Assembly (NCBI GenBank): GCA_945901855.1
Contig: CAMDLT010000009.1
Coordinates: 1-64,000 of the forward strand
Length of the DNA: 64,000 bases
Origin: Asaia bogorensis
GTDB taxonomy: Bacteria; Pseudomonadota; Alphaproteobacteria; CACIAM-22H2
Reading direction: 5' to 3'
Part shown: in pieces, positions 17,759 to 27,230 of the stretch
Layout of the letters: each line of letters opens with the position of its first letter
Numbering within the stretch: the stretch's first letter is position 1
Position numbers and translations under genes: made by a program
Notes under the pieces: generated by a model
What the model was told of the DNA's origin: nothing
Database searches by the model: none
Seen by the model: the letters and a program-made list of their open reading frames with translations, nothing else

Positions 17759-18733
17759 ATGGCCGTCTATACCGATGTCGACGACGAGGCGCTCGAAAGT
17801 TTTCTCGAGGGGTACGCGATCGGCAAGCTTGCGGGCTATCGCGGCATTGCCGAGGGCGTCGAAAACTCGAACTTCCTGCTCGAAACGGATCGCGGGCGCT
17901 ATATTTTGACGCTCTACGAAAAGCGCGTGAAGCGCGAGGACCTGCCGTTTTTTCTGGGCCTCATGGACCATCTGGCGGCCAAGGGCCTCGCCTGCCCCAC
18001 GCCCTTGCATCGCAACGACGGCAACACGCTGGGCACGCTGTGCGGCAAGCCTGCCGCCATCGTCAGCTTCCTTGCCGGCGTGTGGCCCCGGCGCGTCGCA
18101 CTTGGCCATTGCGCGCCCGTGGGCGAAGCGCTGGCGCGTCTGCATCTGGCCGGCCGGGATTTTGCCCTTCGCAGGGCCAATGCGCTGGGTCCCGATGGCT
18201 GGCGGCCGCTGTTCGAAGCGTGCGCCGCCCGGGCCGATACGCTCGAAGCGGGCCTTGGCCAGACCCTGCAACGCGAGCTTGAATTTCTCGAACGCAATTG
18301 GCCGACGGATCTGCCAAAGGGCGTGATTCACGCCGATCTGTTTCCCGACAACGTGTTTTTTCTCGACGATGCGTTTTCGGGCATGATCGATTTTTATTTC
18401 GCGTGCAACGATTTCTTGGTCTACGACCTCGCCATCTGCCTCAACGCGTGGTGTTTCGAGGCCGACGGCGCGTTCAACGCGACCAAAGCGCGCCGCCTGG
18501 TGGCGGGCTATCGGCGGCAGCGCGAATTGTCGGCGCAAGAACTGGCGGCGCTGCCGATTTTGGCGCGCGGTTCGGCGCTGCGCTTTTTGCTGACGCGGCT
18601 TTACGACTGGCTCAACCATCCGCCCGGCGCGTTCGTGAAGCCCAAAGATCCGCTCGAATACGCCAAAAAACTGCGCTTCCATCAGGGCGTGGGCGGCCCG
18701 GCTGATTACGCGATCGCGGACGCGCCGCGATGA
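17759..18733 (+). CDS. thrB: Homoserine kinase (aminoglycoside phosphotransferase fold)
   Basis: Phosphorylates homoserine on the way to threonine. This 324-residue protein is the APH-fold type found in alphaproteobacteria, not the GHMP type of E. coli. Marks are the nucleotide loop [11 protein letters not shown], the catalytic [13 protein letters not shown] and the metal-binding MIDFYFAC. ThrC is encoded at 25818-27215 on the other strand. The stop overlaps the next start (ATGA). Confidence 0.94.
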   Translation: MAVYTDVDDEALESFLEGYAIGKLAGYRGIAEGVENSNFLLETDRGRYILTLYEKRVKREDLPFFLGLMDHLAAKGLACPTPLHRNDGNTLGTLCGKPAAIVSFLAGVWPRRVALGHCAPVGEALARLHLAGRDFALRRANALGPDGWRPLFEACAARADTLEAGLGQTLQRELEFLERNWPTDLPKGVIHADLFPDNVFFLDDAFSGMIDFYFACNDFLVYDLAICLNAWCFEADGAFNATKARRLVAGYRRQRELSAQELAALPILARGSALRFLLTRLYDWLNHPPGAFVKPKDPLEYAKKLRFHQGVGGPADYAIADAPR

Positions 18734-18900
18734 TGCGTCTGTTTGCAGGCGTGCTGGCACTGCTGGCAGCCGGTGCGGCGTCGGCCCAAACGCCGCCAGT
18801 CTCGACGCCGACCGTTCTGGCGCTGAGCGAGTCGGCCGAGCCGGGGCGCACGCTGGTCCGCGTGGATGTCGAGGCCGAGATTTTGCTTGGCCCAAAATGA
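18730..18900 (+). CDS. 56-residue exported peptide between thrB and rnhA
   Basis: The ATG at 18730 overlaps the thrB stop (ATGA), and the TGA at 18898 overlaps the rnhA start (ATGA), so the frame exactly bridges the two genes. The protein starts [20 protein letters not shown], a good signal peptide with an ASA cleavage site, and leaves about 37 mature residues ([12 protein letters not shown], then an acidic stretch ending EILLGPK). No family is recognised. The double coupling and the signal peptide argue that it is translated. It could be a leftover linker of a longer protein. Confidence 0.6.
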   Translation: MMRLFAGVLALLAAGAASAQTPPVSTPTVLALSESAEPGRTLVRVDVEAEILLGPK

Positions 18901-19352
18901 ACGACGCAGCGCCCGAACGCATCGAGCTTTATACCGACGGGGCGTGCAGCGGAAATCCGGGCCCCGGCGGCTGGGGCGCCCTGCTGCGTTTTCGCGGCGT
19001 GGAGAAAGAGCTTTCGGGCGGCGAAAATCCGACGACCAACAACCGCATGGAACTGATGGCGGCGATCGAAGGCCTCAAAGCCCTCAAACGCCCGAGCGCC
19101 ATTCGCGTTTGGACCGACAGCGTCTATGTGCGCGACGGCATCACCAAATGGGTGCATGGCTGGAAGCGCAGCGGCTGGAAAACCGCCGACAAAAAGCCCG
19201 TCAAGAATGTCGATCTGTGGCAAGCGCTGCTGGCGGCGGCGGCGCCCCACGATATCGAATGGCGCTGGATCAAGGGCCATGCGGGCCATGTCGACAACGA
19301 ACGCGCCGACGCGCTCGCACGCGGCGCCATCGCCGCCACGCGCGGAAACTAG
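18897..19352 (+). CDS. rnhA: Ribonuclease HI
   Basis: A 151-residue endonuclease that cuts RNA in RNA-DNA hybrids. The acidic catalytic residues are visible in [31 protein letters not shown] and NERADALAR. The family basic handle ([16 protein letters not shown]) is present. The start overlaps the preceding small gene. The stop shares a CTAG with the convergent restriction-enzyme remnant. Confidence 0.97.
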   Translation: MNDAAPERIELYTDGACSGNPGPGGWGALLRFRGVEKELSGGENPTTNNRMELMAAIEGLKALKRPSAIRVWTDSVYVRDGITKWVHGWKRSGWKTADKKPVKNVDLWQALLAAAAPHDIEWRWIKGHAGHVDNERADALARGAIAATRGN

Positions 19353-20214
19353 ACGGCAAGATCGAGCGGCAGGTCCGCGATGTCGCGCAGACGCTTGCCG
19401 TCGATCAACGTGCGCAGCATCAGGCTCGCATCCGAATAATCCAGCGCTTGCAAAGCGGCTTCCAGCTCCTGCAGCGCAAAGTGATAGACGCAGTCGATCT
19501 CCCCCGTGCCCAGCGCTATCGAAGCGATGCGCGCAGGGGTAGGCTCGGCCGTGATCACCGCAATATGCGGCACGCGGCCTTTGCGGTTCTTGACCAAATT
19601 AAGACCTTCGGAGCGCGCATTTTGGGCGCGGTCGCTGCGCAGCGTCCATTTGCACGAAATGCTCGCATGCAATATCGGCGCGGCGGCGTTCGCGCGCCGC
19701 AACGGCGTACGACGCGCCACGTCGCCATCGACGTAGCGCGCAACCGCATTGATCGTCTCGTCCGCTTCCGGTTGCCGTGCGATGACGATGTCTGGCTTGA
19801 TCAGGTAGTCGCCGCCCAATGCCGCCGCCAGATTCGGGTTGGCCTTTGCCAACGCCTCGAGTTCGGCCAAATGTTCGAACTGGTCGAAACCGGCGATCGT
19901 CTTCTGCGTCCGGTTGTCGAAAAGTTTGGCCGGCGTCCGACAAGCCAATTGCCGGGGCGCAGTCGGCCGAGCGCCAGAAACGTTGTAGCCAGAAACTCCG
20001 CACATGAATCTTCGAACGCGATTCCGGCGGTCTGCGCCGCTTGGCGTTCTTTGAGGGACGCCTTGCCGAGCCTTGCGACAATTGCAGACGCAATTTGAAT
20101 GCTGGCGCGATTGTCGCCGTCGGCGTTCGACGGAACGCCGGATTGGGTGACGTTCAAAATCGATCCCAAAAGCCGGTCGTGGAACGCGCGGCGCGCTTGG
20201 GCGAACAGCGACAC
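19349..20214 (-). pseudogene. NgoMIV-like type II restriction endonuclease, frameshifted
   Basis: From GTG 20214, 4 nt after the methylase stop, the frame reads SLFAQARRAFHDRLLG and SGVPSNADGDNRASI as far as RPGNWLVG near 19938. The rest (DNRTQKTIAGFDQFEHL, GGDYLIKPDIVIAR, ILHASISCKWTLRSDRAQN, then the end at 19349) lies in the other frame. Joined by a shift equal to one missing base near 19935-19945, they give about 288 residues, the size and motif order of NgoMIV (GCCGGC cutter), with catalytic PD-x-(n)-S-C-K intact. As read, the gene is broken; a sequencing error is the main alternative. Confidence 0.8.
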
Positions 20215-20218
20215 GCGG

Positions 20219-21181
20219 CTACGCCGACATCGAGACAAGCCGCCGGGTCGCGAGCGTCGCGGCGATAGCGCCCGCCACTGCCTGCGCAACCGGCGGCGGA
20301 AAAGCGTTGCCGACTTGGCGATAGCTTGCCGTCTTGCCGCCCATGAACTGCCAATCGTCGGGGAATCCTTGCAGGCGGGCCACCATGCGGACCGTCAAGC
20401 GCGGCATGCCGGCAAAATCGGGGCCCGGCGCTTCGTTGGCAATGCCAAGCCCGTCGACGCCGAGCGCCGCCCAGGCCCGGCGCGCACGCGTCGGGCCCAG
20501 ATCGGGGCCGCCATGTTTTTTGGAACCGCCGACCACCGTCGGCGCGATTTGGCCGGCCGTTTCCCGCCACGCGTCGGCGCCCGGCCAGCCGCGAGCGGCC
20601 ATCAAATCGCCGAGCGTTTCGCCCACGCTTGGCGGCGGGCGGTCGTTTTTCGACGGCATCGCGAAACCGTCGGCAAGCGTGCGGCGCAACGCGACGAACA
20701 CCACGCGCGGGCGCAATTGCGGCACGCCGAAATCCGACGCGTTGAGCAAATGCCAGCCTTGCGGCGCGTAGTCGAGGGCGCGCAATTGGTTTTCGATATC
20801 GGCGCGATAGGACGCGAACAGCGGATCGAGCAGCCCGCGCACGTTTTCGAACATAATCGCGCGCGGCCGTATCTCGTCGACCAAGCGCAACGCGGCCGGA
20901 AACAGATTGCGCTCGTCGGCGCTTCCCAATTGGTGGCCTGCTTTGGAAAACGGCGGGCACGGCACGCCGCCCGCCAGCAGATCGACGCCGCGATAGCGCG
21001 CGCCCGAAAACGACCCCAGATCGGCCTCGAGCGCGTTCCAATGCGGGCGGTTGTGTTTCAGCGTTTTGACCGCGTGCGCGTCGTTTTCCACGAGCGCGGC
21101 GTGGTCGAAGCCCGCGCGCTCCAATCCCAGCGCCTGTCCGCCGGCGCCTGCGCACATTTCAAACGAAGAAAACGCCGCCAT
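20219..21181 (-). CDS. DNA (cytosine-5-)-methyltransferase
   Basis: A 320-residue C5 methylase. Motif I is FSSFEMCAGAGGQALG, the catalytic Cys75 lies in GGVPCPPFS, motif VI is FENVRG, motif VIII is PQLRPRVVF, and the C-terminal motifs IX-X read SYRQVGNAFPPPVA. It pairs with the NgoMIV-like nuclease remnant directly downstream, so by association the target would be GCCGGC-like. The protein itself looks intact, so the methylase may continue as an orphan. Confidence 0.93.
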   Translation of the reverse strand: MAAFSSFEMCAGAGGQALGLERAGFDHAALVENDAHAVKTLKHNRPHWNALEADLGSFSGARYRGVDLLAGGVPCPPFSKAGHQLGSADERNLFPAALRLVDEIRPRAIMFENVRGLLDPLFASYRADIENQLRALDYAPQGWHLLNASDFGVPQLRPRVVFVALRRTLADGFAMPSKNDRPPPSVGETLGDLMAARGWPGADAWRETAGQIAPTVVGGSKKHGGPDLGPTRARRAWAALGVDGLGIANEAPGPDFAGMPRLTVRMVARLQGFPDDWQFMGGKTASYRQVGNAFPPPVAQAVAGAIAATLATRRLVSMSA

Positions 21182-21306
21182 TCGATTCGACTCCGATTTT
21201 TTGTACCTTGAACGTTCCCGCCGCTGTTTTCAAGCGCCATCCCGAAACGAAAACGCCGACCGGGCCGGATCGGCGCGGTCGGCGTTGATGCACGCGAAAG
21301 AAGAAA

Positions 21307-21792
21307 TCAGGCGATTTGCGTGAGCATCGTTTCGACGGTCGAAACTTCGAATGCGCCCGGCTTTTCGAGGTTGAAGCTCTTGATCGTGCCGTCGACCACG
21401 TACATCGAGAAGCGCTTCATGCGCAGGCCCATGCCGAAGCCCGTGCCGTCCATCTCGATGCCCATCGCCTTGGCGAAATCGGCATTGCCGTCGGCCAGCA
21501 TCATGACCTTGTCGCCGACATTCTGCGCCTTGCCCCAAGCGTCCATCACAAACGCGTCGTTGACCGACACGCACGCGACCGTATCCACGCCCTTTGCCTT
21601 CAGCGCGTCGTAATGGTTGACGAACCCCGGCAGATGCTTGGCCGAACAGGTCGGCGTGAAGGCGCCCGGCAGGCCGAAGATCGCCACCTTCTTGCCCTTG
21701 AAAAGATCGTCGGTGGTGAAATCCTTGATGCCGTCTTTGGTCATCGATTTCAGCTTCACCGCCGGAACGCGGTCGCCTGCTTGGACTGTCAT
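21307..21792 (-). CDS. Peroxiredoxin of the Prx5 (PrxII) type
   Basis: A 161-residue thiol peroxidase reducing hydrogen and alkyl peroxides. The peroxidatic Cys49 lies in LPGAFTPTCSAKHLPG, the PrxII/Prx5 signature. Cytosolic, with no signal peptide. It probably used to sit next to rnhA; the restriction-modification pair now separates them. It lies 40 nt downstream of the DsbD-like gene on the same strand. Confidence 0.93.
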   Translation of the reverse strand: MTVQAGDRVPAVKLKSMTKDGIKDFTTDDLFKGKKVAIFGLPGAFTPTCSAKHLPGFVNHYDALKAKGVDTVACVSVNDAFVMDAWGKAQNVGDKVMMLADGNADFAKAMGIEMDGTGFGMGLRMKRFSMYVVDGTIKSFNLEKPGAFEVSTVETMLTQIA

Positions 21793-21832
21793 GGAAGTTT
21801 CCTCTGGGTTCGTGGAAAAACGTGCCTAACAG

Positions 21833-23929
21833 TTAGGGCGATGCTTTGGAGATTGCAACGGGGTTGGCAGCCTGGGCCAGGGCAGCTAAAACCGCGTCCG
21901 CCGTCAGCAGTTCGGACAAGGCGATCCCGCCCGGCGCCCCCGGCCCGTAGACCGCGTTGAACGGGATGCCGTAGCGCCCGAAACTCGCCAAATAGGCCGA
22001 AATGCGGGCATCCGGGCGCGTCCAGTCGGCACGCAGCGGCACCACCGCATCGCTTTGCAGGCGCGCAAGAACCGGATCGCGCGCGAGCACGAAGCGCTTG
22101 TTCACTTGGCAGGTCACGCACCAATCGGCGGTCACGTCGACGAACACCACGCGCCCTTGCGCCACCGCCCGGTCGATGGCCGCGCGCTCGAACGTCTGCC
22201 ACGCGATCGCGGGGTCGTTCGCAACGCCAACGTCCGGCAGCACGGCCAAGCGACTTGGCAAGACAAGCGCGAAAAAACCGACAAACGCCATCAGCCAGAT
22301 GCGCGGCCGCGCATTGGCCGCGTTGCGCAAGGCAAACAGCCCGCCCGCAAGTGCCGCCAAAGCGGCGCAAAGCGACAACGCGGCGCCAGCGCCAAGCTGG
22401 GCCGCCAGCACGCTTGCAAGCCACGCGGCCGTGCCGACCAGCGCCAGCCCCAGCACGGCGCGCAGCTTTGCCATCCAATTGCCCGGGCGCGGCAGCACGC
22501 GCACGACGCCGGGTACGGCTGCAACCAAAAGATACGGGGCCGCAAGCCCGAGCCCGAGGGCCACGAAGATCGAAAAAATTTCGCCGGGCCCCTGCGCCAA
22601 CGCAAACCCGACGGCCGTGCCGACAAACGGCGCCGAGCACGGCGTTGCCAGCAACGTTGCGAACAGGCCCGTCGCGAACGAGCCCGCAAATTTTTGGCGG
22701 CCCAAATTGCCGAAGGCCGCCGGCATCGGGATTTCGAACCAGCCCCACAGATTGGCGGCAAACGCGACCAGCAGCAGCGCCATGCCGGCGAGGAACCATG
22801 GCTGCTGGAATTGCAGCCCCCAGCCGACCGCCTCGCCCGCGAGCTTGAGCGCAACGAGGCTGGCCGCCAGAACCAAAAACGCCACGACGATGCCCGCTGC
22901 CGTCGCCAAAAACGACAGCCGCACCGACCGCACGGCTTTGGCGTCGAGCGCGACGAGCCCCGCAAGTTTCATCGCCAGCACCGGCAGCACGCAGGGCATA
23001 AGATTGAGAATTAGTCCGCCCAGCAATGCGACCGCCAGCATCGCCCACAGCGAACCGCTTGCGCCGGCAGGCGGCGCCGTGCCCAACGCCAGCGTGCGCT
23101 CGACCGCGCGCGCGCCATCGACAAGCGTCAAGGTTACGGGCCCGCCCGCCAGCGGTTCGGCGCCCAGGCTTGCGGCAGCGGGCACGATCAGCGTTGCCAA
23201 CCGCCCGCCGTCGGCAAACTGCACGATCGGCTTGGCAAAGCTCCAGCCCGGCGGACCTTCGATGAAGATGTCGGGCGCATGCAAAGGCGGGTCGGCAGCA
23301 ACGCGCACCAGCACGGCGCCGCCGGGGCCGACGCGCAAATCCGCTGCTTCGATCGCAAGGCCGTTGAGCCCGGTCCCGTTTGTGTCGACCGGCGGCAGGC
23401 TTGAGACGAACCGCGCCAGATCGTGCGCATGGACGCTCGGCGTGCCCGCCCCTGCCGCAAGGTCGAGCGCCAATTCCGCGCGATACGGGATGCAGATTTT
23501 TTCGCACACCAGCACGTCCACGGCGGCGCGCAATTTGGCGCCGTCGCCGGGCCGTTCCAGCGTGGCGTCGATCGGGAAAATCACCGTGCCGCCATAGCCG
23601 TAGGTTTCCAGCCCGAACAGCGTGAAACGTTCGGGCGCCGGAAAGCGCAAGGCGGCGGCTGCAAGATTGTCCGAGCCCGTCCAATCGACGCTCGGCGGCA
23701 AGCCCGCGTCGCCGGGGGCGCGCCAATAGGTCTTCCAGCCGGGGGCCAGCTGCATTTCCAGGCCGACGCGCAAATGGGCGTTGGTGCCCGCGCCCGAATT
23801 CGCCGCGATCAGGCGCAGGGCAATTTCGGGAAAGCGCTGGAATTCGGATGCCGACGTTTGCGCAAACGCGGCCTGGGCCGTCCCGACCAGGGCGACGAAT
23901 ATCCACAGAATCGCTTGGCAAAATTTCAT
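21833..23929 (-). CDS. DsbD/ScsB-like thiol-disulfide interchange protein
   Basis: A 698-residue protein from ATG 23929, with a signal peptide ending AAFAQ. An N-terminal periplasmic DsbD-alpha-like domain contains VLVCEKICIPYRAEL. A central membrane domain has paired cysteines in LMPCVLPVLAMK and ATPCSAPFVGTA and about eight helices. The C-terminal thioredoxin domain has WCVTCQ. Such proteins carry electrons from cytoplasmic thioredoxin to periplasmic acceptors. The long N-terminus favours ScsB over classical DsbD. Divergent from yqgE; the peroxiredoxin gene follows. Confidence 0.88.
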   Translation of the reverse strand: MKFCQAILWIFVALVGTAQAAFAQTSASEFQRFPEIALRLIAANSGAGTNAHLRVGLEMQLAPGWKTYWRAPGDAGLPPSVDWTGSDNLAAAALRFPAPERFTLFGLETYGYGGTVIFPIDATLERPGDGAKLRAAVDVLVCEKICIPYRAELALDLAAGAGTPSVHAHDLARFVSSLPPVDTNGTGLNGLAIEAADLRVGPGGAVLVRVAADPPLHAPDIFIEGPPGWSFAKPIVQFADGGRLATLIVPAAASLGAEPLAGGPVTLTLVDGARAVERTLALGTAPPAGASGSLWAMLAVALLGGLILNLMPCVLPVLAMKLAGLVALDAKAVRSVRLSFLATAAGIVVAFLVLAASLVALKLAGEAVGWGLQFQQPWFLAGMALLLVAFAANLWGWFEIPMPAAFGNLGRQKFAGSFATGLFATLLATPCSAPFVGTAVGFALAQGPGEIFSIFVALGLGLAAPYLLVAAVPGVVRVLPRPGNWMAKLRAVLGLALVGTAAWLASVLAAQLGAGAALSLCAALAALAGGLFALRNAANARPRIWLMAFVGFFALVLPSRLAVLPDVGVANDPAIAWQTFERAAIDRAVAQGRVVFVDVTADWCVTCQVNKRFVLARDPVLARLQSDAVVPLRADWTRPDARISAYLASFGRYGIPFNAVYGPGAPGGIALSELLTADAVLAALAQAANPVAISKASP

Positions 23930-23980
23930 GCGTGCGGGCGCCTGCATTTTCAAAAACAGCTGTGCTATCCTATCGCAATC

Positions 23981-24559
23981 ATGGCCCGATCGCGCGTCGA
24001 GATTCCGACTTTTTTTGCCGGGCACTTGCTGGTGGCGATGCCGTCGATGTCGGATGCGCGCTTCGAGCGGTCGGTCATCTATATGTGCGCGCACAATCCC
24101 GACGGCGCCATGGGGCTGGTGATCAACCGGCCGTTCGACCAGATGAGCTTCCCCGATCTGCTCGAACAGCTGGAAATCGCCAGCGGCCCCAAGACGCGCC
24201 AGATCCTGCTGCGCTCGGGCGGGCCGGTCGAATCGGGGCGCGGCTTCGTGCTGCATTCGGACGATTACATGCACGACGGTTCGATGCGCGTGATGCCGGG
24301 CATCGCCCTGACCGCGACGATCGACATTTTGAAGGCGCTGGCCGTCGGCGACGGGCCGCAGCGCTCGTTGCTGGCGTTGGGATGCGCTGGCTGGTCGGCT
24401 GGACAGCTGGAAGACGAAATCCAGCGCAACGGCTGGCTGACCGTGCCCGCCGACGCGGATCTAATTTTCGACCAGGCGCTCGATACGCTGTGGCAGCGCG
24501 CGATCGCCCGCTTGGGCGTGGATTTGAGCTTCTTGTCGGGCGAAGCCGGGCACGCCTGA
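23981..24559 (+). CDS. YqgE/AlgH family protein
   Basis: A 192-residue protein (UPF0301) from ATG 23981. Family motifs are FAGHLLVAMPSM, DPRF-like DARFERSVIYM, GAMGLVINRP and GYAGW-like GCAGWSAGQLEDE. The biochemical role is unknown. Divergent from the DsbD-like gene by 51 nt and convergent with the M16 peptidase with a 2-nt gap. Confidence 0.93.
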   Translation: MARSRVEIPTFFAGHLLVAMPSMSDARFERSVIYMCAHNPDGAMGLVINRPFDQMSFPDLLEQLEIASGPKTRQILLRSGGPVESGRGFVLHSDDYMHDGSMRVMPGIALTATIDILKALAVGDGPQRSLLALGCAGWSAGQLEDEIQRNGWLTVPADADLIFDQALDTLWQRAIARLGVDLSFLSGEAGHA

Positions 24560-24561
24560 AA

Positions 24562-25821
24562 TCAGGCCGCGATCGTCGCCGCAATTTTGTCGAGACCGTC
24601 GAGCTTGCCAAGCGGCCCCAGCGCCGCCAGCGTGGGCGTGCCCGACAAGATGCGCTTGGCGACGCGCGCCATGTCGTCGGCCGTGACGGCTTCGACCTTG
24701 GCCGAGACTTCTTCGGGCGTCATGTCGCGGCCGAAAATCAGCAGATTGGCGCCGAGCGCGTCCATGCGCGCGTTGGTGCTTTCGAGCGACATCAAAAGGC
24801 CCGCGCGCATCTGCGCCTTGGCGCGCCGCACTTCGCTTTGCGCGGGCGCCAGGCGGGCCAAGCGCAGCTGGTCGATCAGGGCGGGAATCAGCTCGGCCAT
24901 TTCGTCTTCGCCGGTGCCCGTGTAGATATCGAATACGCCGCCGTCGGCGAACGACGAGGCGTGCGCCGAAATCGAATAGCACAGGCCGCGCTTTTCGCGG
25001 ATTTCCTGGAACAGCCGCGACGACATGCCGCCGCCCAGCAGCGTGCCCAGCACCTGCACGGCCCAATAGTCGGGATCGGCGAAACCCACGCCCGGAAATC
25101 CCAGCACCAGATGCGCTTGCTCCAGATCGCTGTCTTCGCGAAATTCGCCGCCCGTGTAGCGCGCGACTTCGTTGAGGGCCTGGCCGTTCTGGCGCCACGC
25201 GCCGAACAATTCGCCCGCCCGTTTTTCGAGGTAGGCGGGATCGAGATTGCCTGCCGCCGCCAGCACCGCGTTGCCCGGCGCATAGATCGCCCGGCGCCAA
25301 TCGAGTGCCGCTTGGCGCGGCAATTTGCGGATGATGTCGGCCGTGCCCAGCACCGGACGGCCGAGCGCTTGGCCCGCAAATGCGGTTTCCTGGAAGCGGT
25401 CGAAAATCACGTCGTCGGGCGTGTCTTCGACCTGGCCAAGCTCCTGCAAAATCACGCCGCGCTCGCGCTCGAACTCGCTTGGATCGAAAACCGAGTTCAA
25501 GAAAATGTCGGCAAGAATGTCGAGCGCGAGGTCGATGTCTTCCTTGAGGCATTTGATGTAGTAGGCGGTTTGCTCGCGTCCGGTATGCGCGTTCATGAAA
25601 CCGCCGACATTTTCAATCTCTTCGGCGATGGCCTTGGCGTCGCGCCTGGCGGTTCCCTTGAACGCCATATGCTCCAGCATGTGCGCAACGCCGTTCAGCG
25701 CTGCCGGTTCGTGGCGCGTGCCCGCCCCCACATAGAGCCCGACCGACACGGTTTCGACCTGCGCCATGCGGTCGCTTGCCACGCGCAAGCCGTTGGCGAG
25801 TTTGGCGATTCGCACGCTCAT
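24562..25821 (-). CDS. M16 family zinc peptidase (processing-peptidase-like)
   Basis: A 419-residue member of the pitrilysin/mitochondrial processing peptidase family. The inverted zinc motif HMLEH is in GVAHMLEHMAFKGT, and the third ligand glutamate follows about 70 residues later in the HTGREQTAYY region. The size matches bacterial single-chain beta-MPP-like enzymes. It overlaps thrC by 4 nt (ATGA). The thrC-M16 pairing is common in alphaproteobacteria. Last gene of the minus-strand oxidase-to-peptidase run. Confidence 0.94.
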   Translation of the reverse strand: MSVRIAKLANGLRVASDRMAQVETVSVGLYVGAGTRHEPAALNGVAHMLEHMAFKGTARRDAKAIAEEIENVGGFMNAHTGREQTAYYIKCLKEDIDLALDILADIFLNSVFDPSEFERERGVILQELGQVEDTPDDVIFDRFQETAFAGQALGRPVLGTADIIRKLPRQAALDWRRAIYAPGNAVLAAAGNLDPAYLEKRAGELFGAWRQNGQALNEVARYTGGEFREDSDLEQAHLVLGFPGVGFADPDYWAVQVLGTLLGGGMSSRLFQEIREKRGLCYSISAHASSFADGGVFDIYTGTGEDEMAELIPALIDQLRLARLAPAQSEVRRAKAQMRAGLLMSLESTNARMDALGANLLIFGRDMTPEEVSAKVEAVTADDMARVAKRILSGTPTLAALGPLGKLDGLDKIAATIAA

Positions 25822-27215
25822 TTTGTCCTCGAAGCCAGATCGGCGACGACCTGTTTCACGCGTTCAAGATCGTTGGGAAGCACCATCACGCGCTCGGGCC
25901 GGTCGAACAGATCGGCAAGGCGCGCGGGCAAAGCCGGCCGAATGCCCGATGCTTTTTCGACCGCATCGGGGAACTTCGCCGGGTGCGCGGTCGATGCGAC
26001 GACCAAGGCCGTGTCCGCGCGCTTGGCCTTGCGCGCGACATGCAAGGCAACGGCCGTGTGCGGGTCGATCAGTTCGCCCGTCGTGCGGTAGGTTTCGCCG
26101 ATTTCGGCCAAGGTGGCCGCTTCGTCGCACGCGCCCGCATCGAACTCGGCCGCCAGATCGGCATGCATGCCGGGCGGAAATTCCAGCCGCCCGTGCTGGC
26201 GGAAACCCGCCATCATCGCGGCTGTCGCCGCCCCGTCGCGCGCGGCAAGTTCGAACATCAGACGTTCGAAATTGGACGAGACCTGCACGTCCATCGACGG
26301 CGAGACGGTCGGCGCCACCGCTTCCAGCGCCATGCGGCCGGTGGCCACCGTGCGCGCCATGATGTCGTTGCGGTTGGTCGCGACGATCAGGCGGCCGATC
26401 GGCAGGCCCATGCGCTTGGCGCCGTACGCTGCCAGCACATTGCCGAAATTTCCCGTCGGCACGCAAAAATCGATCTGGCGGTCGGGCGCGCCCAGCGCCA
26501 GCGCCGCATGCGCGTAATAGACAATCTGGGCCGCGACCCGCGCCCAATTGATCGAATTGACCGCCGACAGATTGTAGCGGTCGCGGAAGGCCAGATCGTT
26601 GAACAGCGCTTTGACCGCGTCCTGGCAATCGTCGAACGTGCCTTCGAGGGCGATGTTGCGCACGTTGTCCGACAGAACGGTCGTCATCTGGCGGCGCTGG
26701 ACGGGCGAGGTGCGCCCGTTGGGGTGCAGCATGACGATATCGACCGCCGCGCGATCCATGCACGCGGCGATTCCAGCAGGCCCCGTGTCGCCGGACGTGG
26801 CGCCCACGACCATCACGCGCGTGCCCTTGGCGGCCAGCACATGGTCGAACAGGCGGCCAACCAACTGCAGCGCGTAGTCTTTGAAGGCGAGCGTGGGGCC
26901 ATGGAACAGTTCGAGCGTCCACAGCCCCGGCGCCAATAGTTTCAAGGGTGCTACCGCCGCATGATCAAAGCCCGCATAGGTCTGCTGGCAGATGCGATCG
27001 AGATCCCTGTCGGCAATGGTGGCGCCGACAAACGGGCGCAGCACGGCGGCGGCAATTTCGGCGTAAGGTCGGTCGCGCAGCTTGCGCCATTCGTGCGGCG
27101 AAAATTGCGGCCAGTGGGCCGGCACATACAAGCCGCCGTCGCGCGCCAACCCCGCCAACAGCACGTCGTCGAACGCCAAAGCGGGCGCTTGGCCGCGAGT
27201 GGAGATGTAGCGCAA
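25818..27215 (-). CDS. thrC: Threonine synthase
   Basis: A 465-residue PLP enzyme turning O-phosphohomoserine into threonine. The start MRYISTRG is canonical, the PLP lysine lies in FHGPTLAFKDYALQ, and the phosphate loop is in GATSGDTGPAG. It belongs to the longer class of threonine synthases. It lies 15 nt after the M32 peptidase gene. Its pathway partner thrB is at 17759. Confidence 0.96.
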   Translation of the reverse strand: MRYISTRGQAPALAFDDVLLAGLARDGGLYVPAHWPQFSPHEWRKLRDRPYAEIAAAVLRPFVGATIADRDLDRICQQTYAGFDHAAVAPLKLLAPGLWTLELFHGPTLAFKDYALQLVGRLFDHVLAAKGTRVMVVGATSGDTGPAGIAACMDRAAVDIVMLHPNGRTSPVQRRQMTTVLSDNVRNIALEGTFDDCQDAVKALFNDLAFRDRYNLSAVNSINWARVAAQIVYYAHAALALGAPDRQIDFCVPTGNFGNVLAAYGAKRMGLPIGRLIVATNRNDIMARTVATGRMALEAVAPTVSPSMDVQVSSNFERLMFELAARDGAATAAMMAGFRQHGRLEFPPGMHADLAAEFDAGACDEAATLAEIGETYRTTGELIDPHTAVALHVARKAKRADTALVVASTAHPAKFPDAVEKASGIRPALPARLADLFDRPERVMVLPNDLERVKQVVADLASRTK

Positions 27216-27230
27216 ACCCGATCCTCCCGG

